Source: Herbaspirillum sp.
Lineage (GTDB): Bacteria > Pseudomonadota > Gammaproteobacteria > Burkholderiales > Burkholderiaceae_D
Direction: 5' to 3'
Length of the DNA stretch: 64,000 nucleotides
Assembly (NCBI GenBank): GCA_028292625.1
Contig: JAQGLY010000008.1
Location: 79,868-143,867 of the forward strand
The position numbers and the translations under genes were made by a program. Shown here one piece after another: positions 16,346 to 25,380 of the stretch. Under the pieces are notes generated by a model that made no database searches, was not told the origin of the DNA, and was given only the letters and a program-made list of their open reading frames with translations. The number at the start of each line of letters is the position of its first letter. Position 1 is the stretch's first letter.

Positions 16346-17752
16346 TTAAAGCAGCCGCGCCCACAGGCGCGCGCCGAATTCCTTCAGGCGGCTGCCGATC
16401 GGACGCTTATGCCATTTCTCAAGCGTCATCTCATCGGATACCTTCAGGTCCTGGTTGAACATATTCTGCATTTGCGTGCCGAATGCCGACCCCAGCACGA
16501 CGGCGTCGATTTCCTGGTTGAGGGTGAAGCTGCGCCAATCCAGATTGGTGGAGCCGATGGTGGACCAGACGCCGTCGATGACGGCGGTCTTGGCGTGCAG
16601 CAAGGCTTGCTGCCGCTCGTAAATCTTGACGCCGGCCTCCAGCAGTTCTTCATAGAAGGAACGGGACGTATAGTAGACCAGCGCCGAGTCGCTTTTGCCC
16701 GGCAGCAGCAGGCGCACATCGACGCCGCGCGCCACGGCGTCCTTCAACGCGGTCAGCATTTGCGGATCCGGAACGAAGTAGGCATTGGTTAAATACACCT
16801 GGCTTTGCGCGCTGTTGATCGCCGACAGCAGCGTCACGTAGATCAGGCTGTACGGCTGATCCGGCGCACTGCCGATGGCGCGTACGATGTCATCGCCGGC
16901 CGGCGCGATCGCCGGATAATAGTTTCGCGCGGCGAGCGGATCGCCCTTTTGCTGTTTCCAGTCATTCAGGAACAGGGTCTGAAAATCGGCGGCCACCGGT
17001 CCTTCGATGCGGATATGGGTGTCGCGCCACGGCTCCTCGCTCTTGCCTGGCGTGGGCGGTTTTTTGGTTTTGCGGCTGAACGAGGAACCGCTGGAGTAGA
17101 CACTGCTGATATTGATGCCGCCGACAAAGGCTACGCGGCCGTCGACCACCAGCAGTTTGCGGTGGTTGCGCTGATTGATGTCCCAGCCTTTGCGCAACGC
17201 CAGCGGGTTGACCGGATTGTATTCCAGCACGTTGATGCCGGCGTCTTTCAGGCGCTGGAAGAATTCCCTCGGTGTGCCGATGGAGCCGACCGAGTCGTAC
17301 ATGAAGTTGACTTGCACCCCGGCTTTTTGCTTGGCGATCAGCGCATCGGAAAAGCGGCGCCCCATGTCATCGTCTTCGATGATATAGGTGTCCATATCGA
17401 TGTTGTCCTTGGCCTGTGCGATGGCGGCGAACATCGCGTCATAGGTGCTGGGGCCGTCCATCAGCAGCGTGGCCTTGTTGCCGACCACCAGCCCGCTGCC
17501 CATGATCGACTGTTCCAGCGCCAGATGCTGTTCGAAGATGCCGGTTGGCTTGCCGCCGTTTTCCAGCCTGGTCAGGATCGCTTTGCTCTGCTGCGGCGAC
17601 AGCGGCCCGCGCGCGCCTTCCAGCCGCACCGGCGCATGCTTGTTCAAGGCCATTTCCGGCGTCAGCACCGGCAACGAGCTGCAGCCGGCCGGTCCCAGCA
17701 ATCCGGTCAGAACCAGGCCGATGACGGCGAGACGGTGCAGGAAGGCGGTCAT
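16346..17752 (-). CDS. Phospholipase D-family lipoprotein, cardiolipin synthase ClsC-like
   Basis: 468 residues with a lipoprotein signal (GLLGPAGC, Cys24) and two HKD phosphotransferase motifs: HRKLLVVDG with His at about 197, and HAKTAVIDG with His at about 386. Each is followed by the usual GG or GSTN end (FVGGINIS, IGSTNLDWRS). Two HKD half-sites form one active centre that transfers a phosphatidyl group through a histidine intermediate. The size and order match the ClsC/YmdC group, so cardiolipin synthesis or phospholipid hydrolysis at the membrane is likely. The start is the ATG after which the lipobox falls at a normal distance. Confidence 0.85.
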   Translation of the reverse strand: MTAFLHRLAVIGLVLTGLLGPAGCSSLPVLTPEMALNKHAPVRLEGARGPLSPQQSKAILTRLENGGKPTGIFEQHLALEQSIMGSGLVVGNKATLLMDGPSTYDAMFAAIAQAKDNIDMDTYIIEDDDMGRRFSDALIAKQKAGVQVNFMYDSVGSIGTPREFFQRLKDAGINVLEYNPVNPLALRKGWDINQRNHRKLLVVDGRVAFVGGINISSVYSSGSSFSRKTKKPPTPGKSEEPWRDTHIRIEGPVAADFQTLFLNDWKQQKGDPLAARNYYPAIAPAGDDIVRAIGSAPDQPYSLIYVTLLSAINSAQSQVYLTNAYFVPDPQMLTALKDAVARGVDVRLLLPGKSDSALVYYTSRSFYEELLEAGVKIYERQQALLHAKTAVIDGVWSTIGSTNLDWRSFTLNQEIDAVVLGSAFGTQMQNMFNQDLKVSDEMTLEKWHKRPIGSRLKEFGARLWARLL

Positions 17753-17766
17753 GATATTGGGCTGGT

Positions 17767-17988
17767 TCACTCGGACGCCAGCACGCGGATGCGCACGTCG
17801 CCTATTGCGACTACTTGTCCGGCGGTGATTTTGCATGTTTTGCGCAGCTCCTGGCGGCCATCGACTTTGACGTTGCCGGCGGCAACCAGCATTTTTCCGG
17901 CGCCGCCGCTGTCGCACAGCCCGACCAGCTTCAGCAGTTGATTCAGTTCGACATAGGCGTCGTTCAATTCAAATTCCAGTTGTTGCAT
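17767..17988 (-). CDS. RNA-binding S4 domain protein (YbcJ-like)
   Basis: 73 residues forming a single S4 domain: FELNDAYVELNQLLKLVGLC, then GGAGKMLVAAGNVKVDGRQE and VRIRVLASE. Such small proteins of the YbcJ/YaaA type bind structured RNA; their cellular role is poorly defined. The gene ends 14 bases before the PLD lipoprotein gene, so the two may be cotranscribed. Confidence 0.85.
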   Translation of the reverse strand: MQQLEFELNDAYVELNQLLKLVGLCDSGGAGKMLVAAGNVKVDGRQELRKTCKITAGQVVAIGDVRIRVLASE

Positions 17989-18055
17989 GATGGTTCCGAA
18001 AATAGTGGGCGATCAGGGGGGGCGCGGCATATTGCATAGGCCGCATGGTAAGCGT

Positions 18056-18928
18056 TTACAGCTGTCGTGCGTCAAAAGTATTGCAGTTGCCGACTTTGCC
18101 GGTATCGATGCCGCGCTTGAACCAGCCCACGCGTTGCGCCGAGGTGCCGTGCGTGAATGAATCGGGCACCACCTGGCCCTGGCTTTGTCGCTGCAACGCG
18201 TCGTCGCCGATGGCCGTGGCCGCTTTCAATGCGCCTTCGATATCGCCCTGTTCCAGTATCGCGCGCGTCTGATTGGCGTGATAGGCCCAGACGCCGGCAA
18301 AGCAATCGGCCTGCAATTCCAGACGGACCGACAGGGCATTGGCCTGTTTTTCGGTGGCGCGCTGCCGCATGCGATCGACCTTGCCGGAAATGCCCATCAG
18401 GTTTTGCACGTGGTGGCCGACTTCGTGGGCGATCACATAGGCCTGCGCGAAATCGCCGGAGACGTTGAAGCGTTGCTGCATCAGTCGATAGAAAGCGAGG
18501 TCGATGTAGATTTTTCGGTCGCTGGGGCAATAGAACGGTCCGCTGGCCGACTGGCCGGCGCCGCAGGCGGTCTGGGTGCTGCCGCTGAACAGCACCAGCG
18601 TCGGCTTGACGTAGGTGGCGCCGCTGGCGTTGAAGATGTCGGTCCAGGTGTCTTCGGTATCGGCCAGCACGGTGCGCACGAATTGGACCTTGCGGTCTTC
18701 GGCCGCGGATTGCCTGCCCGGCGCGGGGCGGTTTTGCTGCACCTGCGCCGGTTGCCCTCCGCTGAGCAGCGACAGCACTGTCATCGGATTGACACCGAGG
18801 AAATAGGACGCCACCAGGGCGATGGCGATCGTGCCGATCCCGATCGACCGGCCGCCGAGACCGAAACCGCCGCCGCCGTCGCGGCGGTCTTCGACGTTGT
18901 CGCTTTCCCTATTGCCTTCCCATTTCAT
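18056..18928 (-). CDS. Neutral zinc metallopeptidase, YpfJ family
   Basis: 290 residues. A short basic/Gly-rich start (RRDGGGGFGLGG) precedes one membrane helix (about residues 28-57), then a periplasmic domain with the zincin motif HEVGHH at 168-173, LQADCFAGVW further down and a C-terminal CNTFDARQL. The family (often called putative neutral zinc metallopeptidase) has no well-defined substrate. Its length and motifs are complete. It stands alone, in the same orientation as its neighbours. Confidence 0.9.
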   Translation of the reverse strand: MKWEGNRESDNVEDRRDGGGGFGLGGRSIGIGTIAIALVASYFLGVNPMTVLSLLSGGQPAQVQQNRPAPGRQSAAEDRKVQFVRTVLADTEDTWTDIFNASGATYVKPTLVLFSGSTQTACGAGQSASGPFYCPSDRKIYIDLAFYRLMQQRFNVSGDFAQAYVIAHEVGHHVQNLMGISGKVDRMRQRATEKQANALSVRLELQADCFAGVWAYHANQTRAILEQGDIEGALKAATAIGDDALQRQSQGQVVPDSFTHGTSAQRVGWFKRGIDTGKVGNCNTFDARQL

Positions 18929-19016
18929 TCTGGCGTCTCCCTCTATTGTTGTTATAAGAGTGGTTTAAACCGAATTTGTTCTCCAGGTAACACGTTTTAT
19001 GCGGCGGGTCATGTGT

Positions 19017-20450
19017 CTAGCTGCGCTGCGGCACGATCATTTCGGCGTAATCGTACAGCGCGCCCAGGATTTCCTCGTCGCGCTCGCTGGCGTTTTCGGA
19101 CAGGATATCGATCTCGGCAAACAGCGTATCGACATTGCGGACACCGCCTTGGCCGTCGAACAGGCAGGCGGCGCGATGTTCTTCCCAGCGTTCCTGCTCG
19201 ACGTCCGACAGCGTGTCGGGAAAATTGCGCGCGCGGTAGCGGAACACGATTTCTTCCAGCCGGGGGTCGTCGAAGCCGGGATGCGCCGACGCCAGTTGTT
19301 GGGGCGACATCGCGCGCAATGCATTCAGGCGGCGCCGGTCGCCATTGCCGACGAAGCCGCCGTACAGATCCTGGTCCACGTCCGGCGCATCTTCGGCGGC
19401 GCGTTGATAGACCTGTTCCCAGATCGCGCGCATATCCGGCGCGGCGGCGGCGTGCACCGCATGCTGCAGCGCGCGCTCGAGGTCGAATTGCCAGCGTTCG
19501 GACATCTCCGGGGACAGGGTTTTCAGATTGGCGATGACCATCGGCGACTTGTTCAGATGGATGGATTTGAGCGGCAGCCGGGTCACGCCTTCCGGCAACT
19601 CGTCCCGCTTGGAAAACAGCCGCGTGCGGATGGCGGCGGGGTCCAGTGACCACAGTTCGCGTGGATCGTGCGCCAGATCCCAGGCGATCAGCTCGTTTTT
19701 ATTGGTCGGGTGCAGGCCCAGCGGCCACATCAGCGCGATGCAGCCGCGGTCGGCCGGGAACATGCCGGAGATATGCAGAAACGGGCGGGCCACCGGCCAG
19801 CCGATTTCGGTCGCGACCCGGTCTTTTTTGTGCAGCGCAAGGCAGAATTCGAACAGACGCGGGTTGGCATCGCGGATCAGCCGCGCCAGACCGATGGTGG
19901 CGCGCACGTCGGACAGCGCATCGTGCGCGGCTTCATGCAGCAAACCGTTGGCTTTGCTCAGGTGCTCCAGCCGGAAGCTGGGGTTGCCGTCCTCCCTGGT
20001 CGGCCAGACCACGCCTTCCGGACGCAGGGCATAGGCGGTGCGCACCACGTCCAGCAGATCCCAGCGGCCGCAGTTGTTTTGCCACTCCCGCGCATAGGGA
20101 TCGATCAGATTGCGCCAGAACATGAAACGCGTGATTTCATCGTCGAAGCGAATGGTGTTGTAGCCCACGCCGATGGTGCCCGGTTCGGAAAATGCGCGTT
20201 CCACGGTCGCCGCGAACTGATGTTCGGGCACGCCGCGCTCCAGGCATTGCTGCGGCGTGATGCCGGTGATCAGGCACGATTGCGGATCCGGCAGATAATC
20301 CGGCGCCGGGCGGCAATACAGCATGATCGGCTCGCCGATTTCATTGAGTTCGGCGTCGGTGCGGATGGCCGCGAACTGGGCCGGACGGTCGCGGCGCACC
20401 TGTGCGCCGAAGGTTTCGTAATCGTGCCAGAGAAAGGTATGCGCGGACAT
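19017..20450 (-). CDS. sbcB: Exodeoxyribonuclease I
   Basis: 477 residues. The N-terminal DEDDh exonuclease has the metal residues in FLWHDYETFG and the later YNTIRFDDEI and HDALSDVRATIGLARLI. SH3-like and helical domains follow, typical of ExoI, with an end region ARNFPDTLSDVEQERWEEHR. It degrades single-stranded DNA 3' to 5' and takes part in mismatch repair and recombination. The start MSAHTF is preferred to one 24 bases further upstream because it gives the usual short lead to the HDYETFG motif. Confidence 0.93.
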   Translation of the reverse strand: MSAHTFLWHDYETFGAQVRRDRPAQFAAIRTDAELNEIGEPIMLYCRPAPDYLPDPQSCLITGITPQQCLERGVPEHQFAATVERAFSEPGTIGVGYNTIRFDDEITRFMFWRNLIDPYAREWQNNCGRWDLLDVVRTAYALRPEGVVWPTREDGNPSFRLEHLSKANGLLHEAAHDALSDVRATIGLARLIRDANPRLFEFCLALHKKDRVATEIGWPVARPFLHISGMFPADRGCIALMWPLGLHPTNKNELIAWDLAHDPRELWSLDPAAIRTRLFSKRDELPEGVTRLPLKSIHLNKSPMVIANLKTLSPEMSERWQFDLERALQHAVHAAAAPDMRAIWEQVYQRAAEDAPDVDQDLYGGFVGNGDRRRLNALRAMSPQQLASAHPGFDDPRLEEIVFRYRARNFPDTLSDVEQERWEEHRAACLFDGQGGVRNVDTLFAEIDILSENASERDEEILGALYDYAEMIVPQRS

Positions 20451-20495
20451 GAGAGTTGCTTTTGAAAGCGTCAAGAAAGGTGGGAGGCGGCAGCT

Positions 20496-21086
20496 TTATT
20501 CAGGCGACTCGGTACGGCCGGTATCGATGCCGGCCTGCAGCAGCGTGCTGAGCCGCCCCTGACGCATCGGCGCGGGATTGCGCCCGAAGTCGATATCGTC
20601 GATGACCCAGCCGCGTTCATCCTCGGTCACATACACCTTTTCCTGCCATTTGATGACGGAAGCCTCCTTGGTGATGGCGGCGTTCAGCTCGACATTGCAA
20701 TAGCCCTTGTCGTCGTCGACCGTGCAATCGAGTATCTGCGCGGCGGCGAATCCCTGCGGGCGCGCGGTGAACAGATCGCCGTCGAACAGCGGCGCGGCGG
20801 TGTCCGCGTTGCGGTTGAAATGAGCTTCTTCGGCCAGCGACGCGTTCTTGAATTTTTCAAACAGGGGGACCGACAGGAAAGGGCGGAACTTGATCAGTTC
20901 CGACAGCGACAGCGCGCCCATCGGCGGCGCGACCTGATGCAGGCGGTAGAATTTGGCGATTTGCTGCTTGAGTTCCTTGTCCTCGCCGCTGGTCCGCGAG
21001 CAGGAGACGCACAGCATCGCCGTCAGCAGCAGCAACGGCGCGAGCGACGTCAGCGGCCGCGACCGGCGTTTTGCCATACATCCCAT
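20496..21086 (-). CDS. Small lipoprotein, DUF3828-like
   Basis: 196 residues with a lipoprotein signal (LLLLTAMLCVSC) and a compact domain carrying ALSLSELIKFRPFLSVPLFEKF, DCTVDDDKGYCNVEL and WVIDDIDFG. The pattern of a conserved short helix followed by a small antiparallel sheet ending in DDIDFG resembles DUF3828 proteins. Its function is unknown. It lies between sbcB and the ABM gene on the same strand. A start 10 bases downstream at MAKRR is not in frame; MAKRR is the fourth residue of the called protein. Confidence 0.65.
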   Translation of the reverse strand: MGCMAKRRSRPLTSLAPLLLLTAMLCVSCSRTSGEDKELKQQIAKFYRLHQVAPPMGALSLSELIKFRPFLSVPLFEKFKNASLAEEAHFNRNADTAAPLFDGDLFTARPQGFAAAQILDCTVDDDKGYCNVELNAAITKEASVIKWQEKVYVTEDERGWVIDDIDFGRNPAPMRQGRLSTLLQAGIDTGRTESPE

Positions 21087-21087
21087 A

Positions 21088-21396
21088 TCAGGCGGATTCC
21101 GTCAGCAGCTCAAAATGTTCGACGGTAGGCGGCGACGCGAAAAAAGGGCCGACGATGGCGCGCCACTCGGTGAAAGCAGCCGACTCGCGAAAATCGATGG
21201 TGTGGCTTTCCAGCGTGCTCCAGCGGACCATCAACAGATAACGCTCCGGCGATTCAACGCCTTTTTGCACTTGATGGCCGAGATAGCCGGTGGCTTTGGC
21301 GATGGTCTGTTCGATGCCGCGCACGATGGCCGCGTCGAATTGCGCCTGGGTGCCTGTTTGAATGCGGATGTCCGCCAGTTCGAGAATCATATCCAT
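21088..21396 (-). CDS. Antibiotic biosynthesis monooxygenase (ABM) domain protein
   Basis: 102 residues forming one dimeric alpha+beta barrel: MILELADIRIQTGTQAQFDAA, YLGHQVQKGVESPERYLLMV and the C-terminal AFTEWRAIVGPFF. Family members include heme-degrading and quinol monooxygenases and many of unknown role. It overlaps nothing, ends 1 base before the lipoprotein start and may be cotranscribed with it. Confidence 0.82.
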   Translation of the reverse strand: MDMILELADIRIQTGTQAQFDAAIVRGIEQTIAKATGYLGHQVQKGVESPERYLLMVRWSTLESHTIDFRESAAFTEWRAIVGPFFASPPTVEHFELLTESA

Positions 21397-21572
21397 GCTT
21401 TCCGGGATATCCGTTTCGGGCGCGCGTGTTTCGATTCCGTGAATCGGGATACGCGTCGTGGCGGAGACCCCTTTTTATTTTGATCGCGGCCCGCTCATGG
21501 TGGAACGGGCCGCAATCGGGATGAAGTATTTTATGTGCGAATTTTACGCCAGAATGCGTTGCCGATCAGACC

Positions 21573-22355
21573 TTATTGCATGAACCAGCCGTGGCTGACG
21601 ACGATCGATTGTCCGGTCAGCGCATTGCTCGGGAACGCGGCCAGGAAAACGGCGGTTTCGGCGACATCGCGGGTGGTGGTGAATTCGCCGTCGACGGTGT
21701 CTTTCAGCATGACCTTTTTGACCACGTCGTCTTCGCTGATGCTCAGTTCCCTGGCCTGTTCCGGAATCTGTTTTTCCACCAGCGGCGTGCGTACGAAGCC
21801 CGGGCAGATCACATTGGAGCGGATTTTATCCTTCGCGCCTTCTTTCGCCACCACCTTGGCCAGACCGATCAGGCCGTGTTTGGCGGTGACGTACGGCGCC
21901 TTCAGCGGCGAGCCTTCGTGCGAATGGACCGAGCCCATGTAAATGATGCTGCCGCCGCGGCCGCCAGCGATCATCGCGCGCATCGCGGCGCGCGTGGTCA
22001 GGAAGGCGCCGTCGAGGTGGATGTCGAGTATTTTCTTCCAATTGTCCAATGTGCTGTCGACCACCGCGGCGATGATCTGGATGCCGGCATTGCTGATCAT
22101 CACGTCGATGCCGCCGTAGGCCTTGACCGCGTCGGCGAAGCCTTGATCGACCTGGGCTTCGTCGGCGACGTTCATCTGCACCGCCATCGCCGTGCCTCCC
22201 GCCTTGCCGATTTCGTCCGCCGCCGCCTGGGCCGCGGCCAGCGCCAGATCCGCGATGACGACTTTCGCGCCCTGTTTTGCGTATTCCATGGCGATTTCCT
22301 TGCCGATGCCGCTGGCGGCCCCGGTGATCAGTGCAACTTTATCTTTCAGCAACAT
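21573..22355 (-). CDS. bdhA: 3-hydroxybutyrate dehydrogenase (SDR family)
   Basis: 260 residues of a classical [11 protein letters not shown] nucleotide motif near residue 12, NAG motif (ISNAGI), and catalytic Ser, Tyr and Lys in the segment MGSVHSHEG ... YVTAKHG. The end [13 protein letters not shown] is characteristic of beta-hydroxybutyrate dehydrogenases in polyhydroxybutyrate-making Burkholderiales. It interconverts (R)-3-hydroxybutyrate and acetoacetate with NAD. The start is the ATG preceded by AAGGAATT; the open frame runs further upstream but has no usual start context. Confidence 0.88.
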   Translation of the reverse strand: MLLKDKVALITGAASGIGKEIAMEYAKQGAKVVIADLALAAAQAAADEIGKAGGTAMAVQMNVADEAQVDQGFADAVKAYGGIDVMISNAGIQIIAAVVDSTLDNWKKILDIHLDGAFLTTRAAMRAMIAGGRGGSIIYMGSVHSHEGSPLKAPYVTAKHGLIGLAKVVAKEGAKDKIRSNVICPGFVRTPLVEKQIPEQARELSISEDDVVKKVMLKDTVDGEFTTTRDVAETAVFLAAFPSNALTGQSIVVSHGWFMQ

Positions 22356-22599
22356 GGGGAATTCCTTTGCGTTTTGACGTTTGGTGAGCAGTCCGGGAAG
22401 CGAAGGCAGGCACAGCGCGCCGCCTATGGTGCGGCATGGCGATAATTGTACGCTCCTATGGATAAACTTCCGGGAACCGTTGTCAGAGAGCCAATTAGGA
22501 AGCGGCCGCACCCCGCAGTCATGTGGCCGTGACGTTCCATTTGAGTGCATTTCCCCAAATTAGTTGTTAATCGTCCCCAGCGGCAAAAGTAAAGACAAA

Positions 22600-22628
22600 G
22601 TGTCATTTTGTTGACACATTTTGTCGTT
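22600..22628 (+). promoter_or_regulatory. Candidate Pho box upstream of the lipid-remodelling operon
   Basis: Three half-sites spaced exactly 11 bases apart read GTGTCAT, TTGACAC and TGTCGTT (starting at 22600, 22611 and 22622). PhoB binds direct repeats of CTGTCAT with 11-base periodicity, and the same layout occurs twice between ppk1 and pstS. Ten bases after the first two half-sites comes TAGTCT, a weak -10. The box lies 38 bases upstream of the start of the acyltransferase gene. It is weaker than the ppk1 box. Confidence 0.6.
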
Positions 22629-22665
22629 AGTCTCCAACCCGTCATCTTTGAGAAAAGGACCACGC

Positions 22666-23439
22666 ATGAGATTGCTGACCAAACCGGCCGATGTCAATTC
22701 CAGCGCCGCCAAACTCACCTTGAGCCTCGCCACGACGGCCAGCGAAGTACTTGAGGTGCAACGTTTGCGTTACAAGGTTTTTATCGAAGCGATGAATTTG
22801 TCCGCGTTAGCCAACGCAGACGGTCTGGACAAAGATGAGTTCGACGAGTATTGCGATCACTTGATTGTACGGGATGCGAAAACGCTGGACGTGGTGGGCA
22901 CCTACCGCCTACTGAGTCCTCACGGGGCGCGGCGCATGGGGAAATTTTATTCGGAGCAGGAATTCGATCTGAGCCGCCTGGGCAATTTGCGCGGCAGCAT
23001 CGCCGAAGCCGGACGTGCGTGCATCCATCCGGATTACCGCAGCGGCGGCGTGATCATGATGTTGTGGTCCGGCCTGGCCGAATACATGCGCCGCGAGCGT
23101 TGCGAATATCTGATCGGTTGCGCCAGCATCAGCCTGGCCGACGGCGGCCACAACGCCGCGGCGCTGTATCAGGCATTGAGCGCAACCAATATGGCGCCGC
23201 CCGATTATCGCGTCACGCCGCATTTGCCATTTCCGACCGGCCAGCGCGAAGCCGGCCACGCGCCGCAGATCCCGCCGTTGTTGAAGGGCTATATGCGCAG
23301 CGGCGCCTGGGTTTGCGGCGCACCGGCCTGGGACCCTGATTTCCATTCGGCCGATTTATTTTTGTTGCTTCCACTGGCGAAGCTCGACAAGCGTTATGCC
23401 CGTCACTATTTGAAAGAAAGCGCCCAGCACACTAGTTAG
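22666..23439 (+). CDS. GNAT-family N-acyltransferase, OlsB-like (ornithine N-acyltransferase type)
   Basis: 257 residues. The protein has the Acetyltransf_5 pattern of OlsB and related acyl-homoserine-type synthases: VLEVQRLRYKVFIEAMN, then FDEYCDHLIVRD, VVGTYRLLSP, FYSEQEFDLS, EAGRACIHPDYRSGGVIMMLW and IGCASISL. OlsB transfers a 3-hydroxyacyl group from acyl carrier protein to ornithine, giving lyso-ornithine lipid. No olsA-type O-acyltransferase is in the window, so the product is not certain. The gene starts a plus-strand operon with the plcP-like gene 42 bases downstream. A candidate Pho box precedes it. AAAAGGA lies before the ATG. Confidence 0.82.
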   Translation: MRLLTKPADVNSSAAKLTLSLATTASEVLEVQRLRYKVFIEAMNLSALANADGLDKDEFDEYCDHLIVRDAKTLDVVGTYRLLSPHGARRMGKFYSEQEFDLSRLGNLRGSIAEAGRACIHPDYRSGGVIMMLWSGLAEYMRRERCEYLIGCASISLADGGHNAAALYQALSATNMAPPDYRVTPHLPFPTGQREAGHAPQIPPLLKGYMRSGAWVCGAPAWDPDFHSADLFLLLPLAKLDKRYARHYLKESAQHTS

Positions 23440-23481
23440 CGAACTGTTCCCCGATAGCTTCAATTCCGATTTGGAGACCTT

Positions 23482-24339
23482 ATGAAACCGCGCGACCAAT
23501 TTCTCGATGCCGCCTTCAATCCTCCCAGCGAAGGCAAACGCGAAGTAATCCGATTCCGCACCATCTGGATTTCGGACGTGCATCTGGGCACCACCGGATG
23601 CCAGGCTGGCCGGTTGCTGCAATTTTTGCGGGCCACCGAATCGGAAACGCTGTATCTGGTCGGCGATATCATTGACGGCTGGCAGCTGAAGCGCCGCTGG
23701 TATTGGGATCAAAAACACAACAACGTGGTGCAGACCGTTCTCAAGAAAGCCAGAAAAGGGACCAACGTGGTATTTGTGCCGGGCAATCACGACGAGTCCG
23801 TGCGGCAATTCATCGATCTCGATTTCGGCGGCATCAAGATTCGCGACGAACTGGTGCATATCACGGCCGATGGCAAACGCATGCTGGTGCTGCACGGCGA
23901 CCGCTTCGACGGCGTGATCGCCTGCGCCAAATGGCTGGCTTATGTGGGCGACAACATGTACACGATGGTCTTGAAATTCAATCAATGGTTCAACACCTGG
24001 CGCGCCCGCGCCGGCCTGCCGTACTGGTCGCTGTCGCAATACCTGAAATTGAAAGTGAAGAACGCGGTCAGCTATATCAGCTCCTTCGAGAATGCGCTGG
24101 CGGCGGAGGCGGCCCGCAAGGGATTGGACGGCGTGATCTGCGGCCACATTCACAAGCCGGAAATCCGCGATATCGACGGCATCAAATATTGCAACGACGG
24201 CGACTGGGTGGAAAGCCTGTCCGCCCTGATCGAAGAAGCCAGCGGCGAACTGCGGCTGGTGACCTGGGGCGAAATCATGCAGCGCAAAGCGCAACTGCGA
24301 ACGAAGGAGGTCGACAGCTTATGCGTATCGCCATCGTAA
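23482..24339 (+). CDS. Metallophosphoesterase, PlcP-like (phospholipase C type)
   Basis: 285 residues of the calcineurin-like fold. Metal motifs are ISDVHLG near residue 33, YLVGDIIDGW, PGNHDE, LHGDRFD and ICGHIH with NDGDW near residue 228. The stretches KRRWYWDQKHNNVVQ, AGLPYWSLSQYLKLKVKNAV and NDGDWVES are those of PlcP, the phospholipase C that removes phosphate head groups from membrane lipids in phosphate-starved bacteria. Such proteins are often labelled UDP-2,3-diacylglucosamine diphosphatase (LpxH). The 285-residue size and the adjacent glycosyltransferase favour PlcP. It overlaps the next gene by 19 bases. Confidence 0.82.
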   Translation: MKPRDQFLDAAFNPPSEGKREVIRFRTIWISDVHLGTTGCQAGRLLQFLRATESETLYLVGDIIDGWQLKRRWYWDQKHNNVVQTVLKKARKGTNVVFVPGNHDESVRQFIDLDFGGIKIRDELVHITADGKRMLVLHGDRFDGVIACAKWLAYVGDNMYTMVLKFNQWFNTWRARAGLPYWSLSQYLKLKVKNAVSYISSFENALAAEAARKGLDGVICGHIHKPEIRDIDGIKYCNDGDWVESLSALIEEASGELRLVTWGEIMQRKAQLRTKEVDSLCVSPS

Positions 24340-25370
24340 GCGACGCCGGCGCGCCGCAGGTCAACGGCGTCGTCAATACCCTGGCGGCCACGCAACGGGT
24401 GCTGCAGCAGGCAGGGCATACGGTGCTGATGATTGGGCCTGCCAGTTTCCGCACTTTCGCCTGCCCGACCTATCCGGAAATCCGCCTGGCGTACAAGCCT
24501 TACGCCAAGATCGCGTCGTTGCTGAGCAAATTCGCCCCCGACTGCATCCATATTTCCACCGAAGGCCCGATGGGACTGGCCGCGCGCCGCTATTGCCTTA
24601 ACCGCCGGCTGGCCTTCACCACCGCCTATCACACCCGTTTTCCGGAGTATCTGAGCGCACGCCGGATGCTGCCGAAAGCGCTAACCTATCGTCTGCTGCG
24701 CTGGTTTCACGGTCCGTCGAAAGCGGTGATGGTGCCGACGCCGGGCATCAAGCAGGCGCTGGAAGAGAATGGCTTCGACAACGTCGCCTTGTGGGGCCGC
24801 GGCGTGGATACCGCCTATTTCCATCCCCGCGAGCAGGATCACGCTGCGATCAAGGGTCCCTTGTTCCTGTACGTCGGGCGCATTGCGGTGGAAAAGAACA
24901 TCGAGGCCTTTCTGCGGCTGGATTTGCCGGGCACCAAATGGGTGATCGGCGACGGACCGCTGCGCGAAGAGCTGGAGCGCCGGTATCCGGAGGTGCATTT
25001 TCTGGGCGGCAAGGCGCATGCCGAACTGGCGGCGTATTACAACTGCGCGGATGTCTTTGTATTTCCGAGCAAGACCGATACCTTCGGTCTGGTGCTGGCC
25101 GAAGCGATGGCCTGCGGCGTGCCGGTGGCGGCCTATCCGGTGGCAGGGCCGGTCGATGTGGTGCTCGATGGCCAGTCGGGCATTCTCAGCGACGATTTGC
25201 GGCAGGCTTGCCTGGACGCGCTGAAGCTGAACCGCCAGCAGGTCCGGCAGCATGCGCTGAGCTATTCGTGGGAGGCGTCGACGCAGCAATTCCTGCAGCA
25301 TCTGCATATGGCGCGGAGGAATGCCGCGGCGCAGGAAAACGCGGCGCGGATACGGCAGGAAACCATCTGA
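24321..25370 (+). CDS. Glycosyltransferase family 4, Agt-like (diacylglycerol glycosyltransferase type)
   Basis: 349 residues of GT-B fold. The N-terminal domain has SDAGAPQVNGVVNTL, ISTEGPMGLAARRYC and AYHTRFPEY. The C-terminal domain has LYVGRIAVEKN, the donor-site region VFVFPSKTDTFGLVLAEAMA and YPVAGPVDVV. This closely follows the Agt glycosyltransferases that convert the diacylglycerol left by PlcP into glycolipid during phosphate limitation. The start codon lies inside the plcP-like gene (19-base overlap) behind a strong GGAGG, showing coupling. The sugar donor (UDP-glucose or UDP-glucuronate) cannot be read from sequence. It ends 10 bases from the opposing pentapeptide gene. Confidence 0.83.
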   Translation: MRIAIVSDAGAPQVNGVVNTLAATQRVLQQAGHTVLMIGPASFRTFACPTYPEIRLAYKPYAKIASLLSKFAPDCIHISTEGPMGLAARRYCLNRRLAFTTAYHTRFPEYLSARRMLPKALTYRLLRWFHGPSKAVMVPTPGIKQALEENGFDNVALWGRGVDTAYFHPREQDHAAIKGPLFLYVGRIAVEKNIEAFLRLDLPGTKWVIGDGPLREELERRYPEVHFLGGKAHAELAAYYNCADVFVFPSKTDTFGLVLAEAMACGVPVAAYPVAGPVDVVLDGQSGILSDDLRQACLDALKLNRQQVRQHALSYSWEASTQQFLQHLHMARRNAAAQENAARIRQETI

Positions 25371-25380
25371 CGCCGCGGCC

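Noticed and set aside
21486..21513. Perfect 8-base GC stem downstream of bdhA as a terminator
   Set aside because: On the minus strand it is followed by A-rich, not T-rich, sequence, so it fails as an intrinsic terminator; it may only protect mRNA ends.
23482..24339. LpxH (UDP-2,3-diacylglucosamine diphosphatase) as the name for the metallophosphoesterase
   Set aside because: Canonical LpxH is about 240 residues and has different motifs after the HGD; the RRWYWDQKHN and LPYWSLSQYLK segments and the adjacent agt-like gene favour PlcP.
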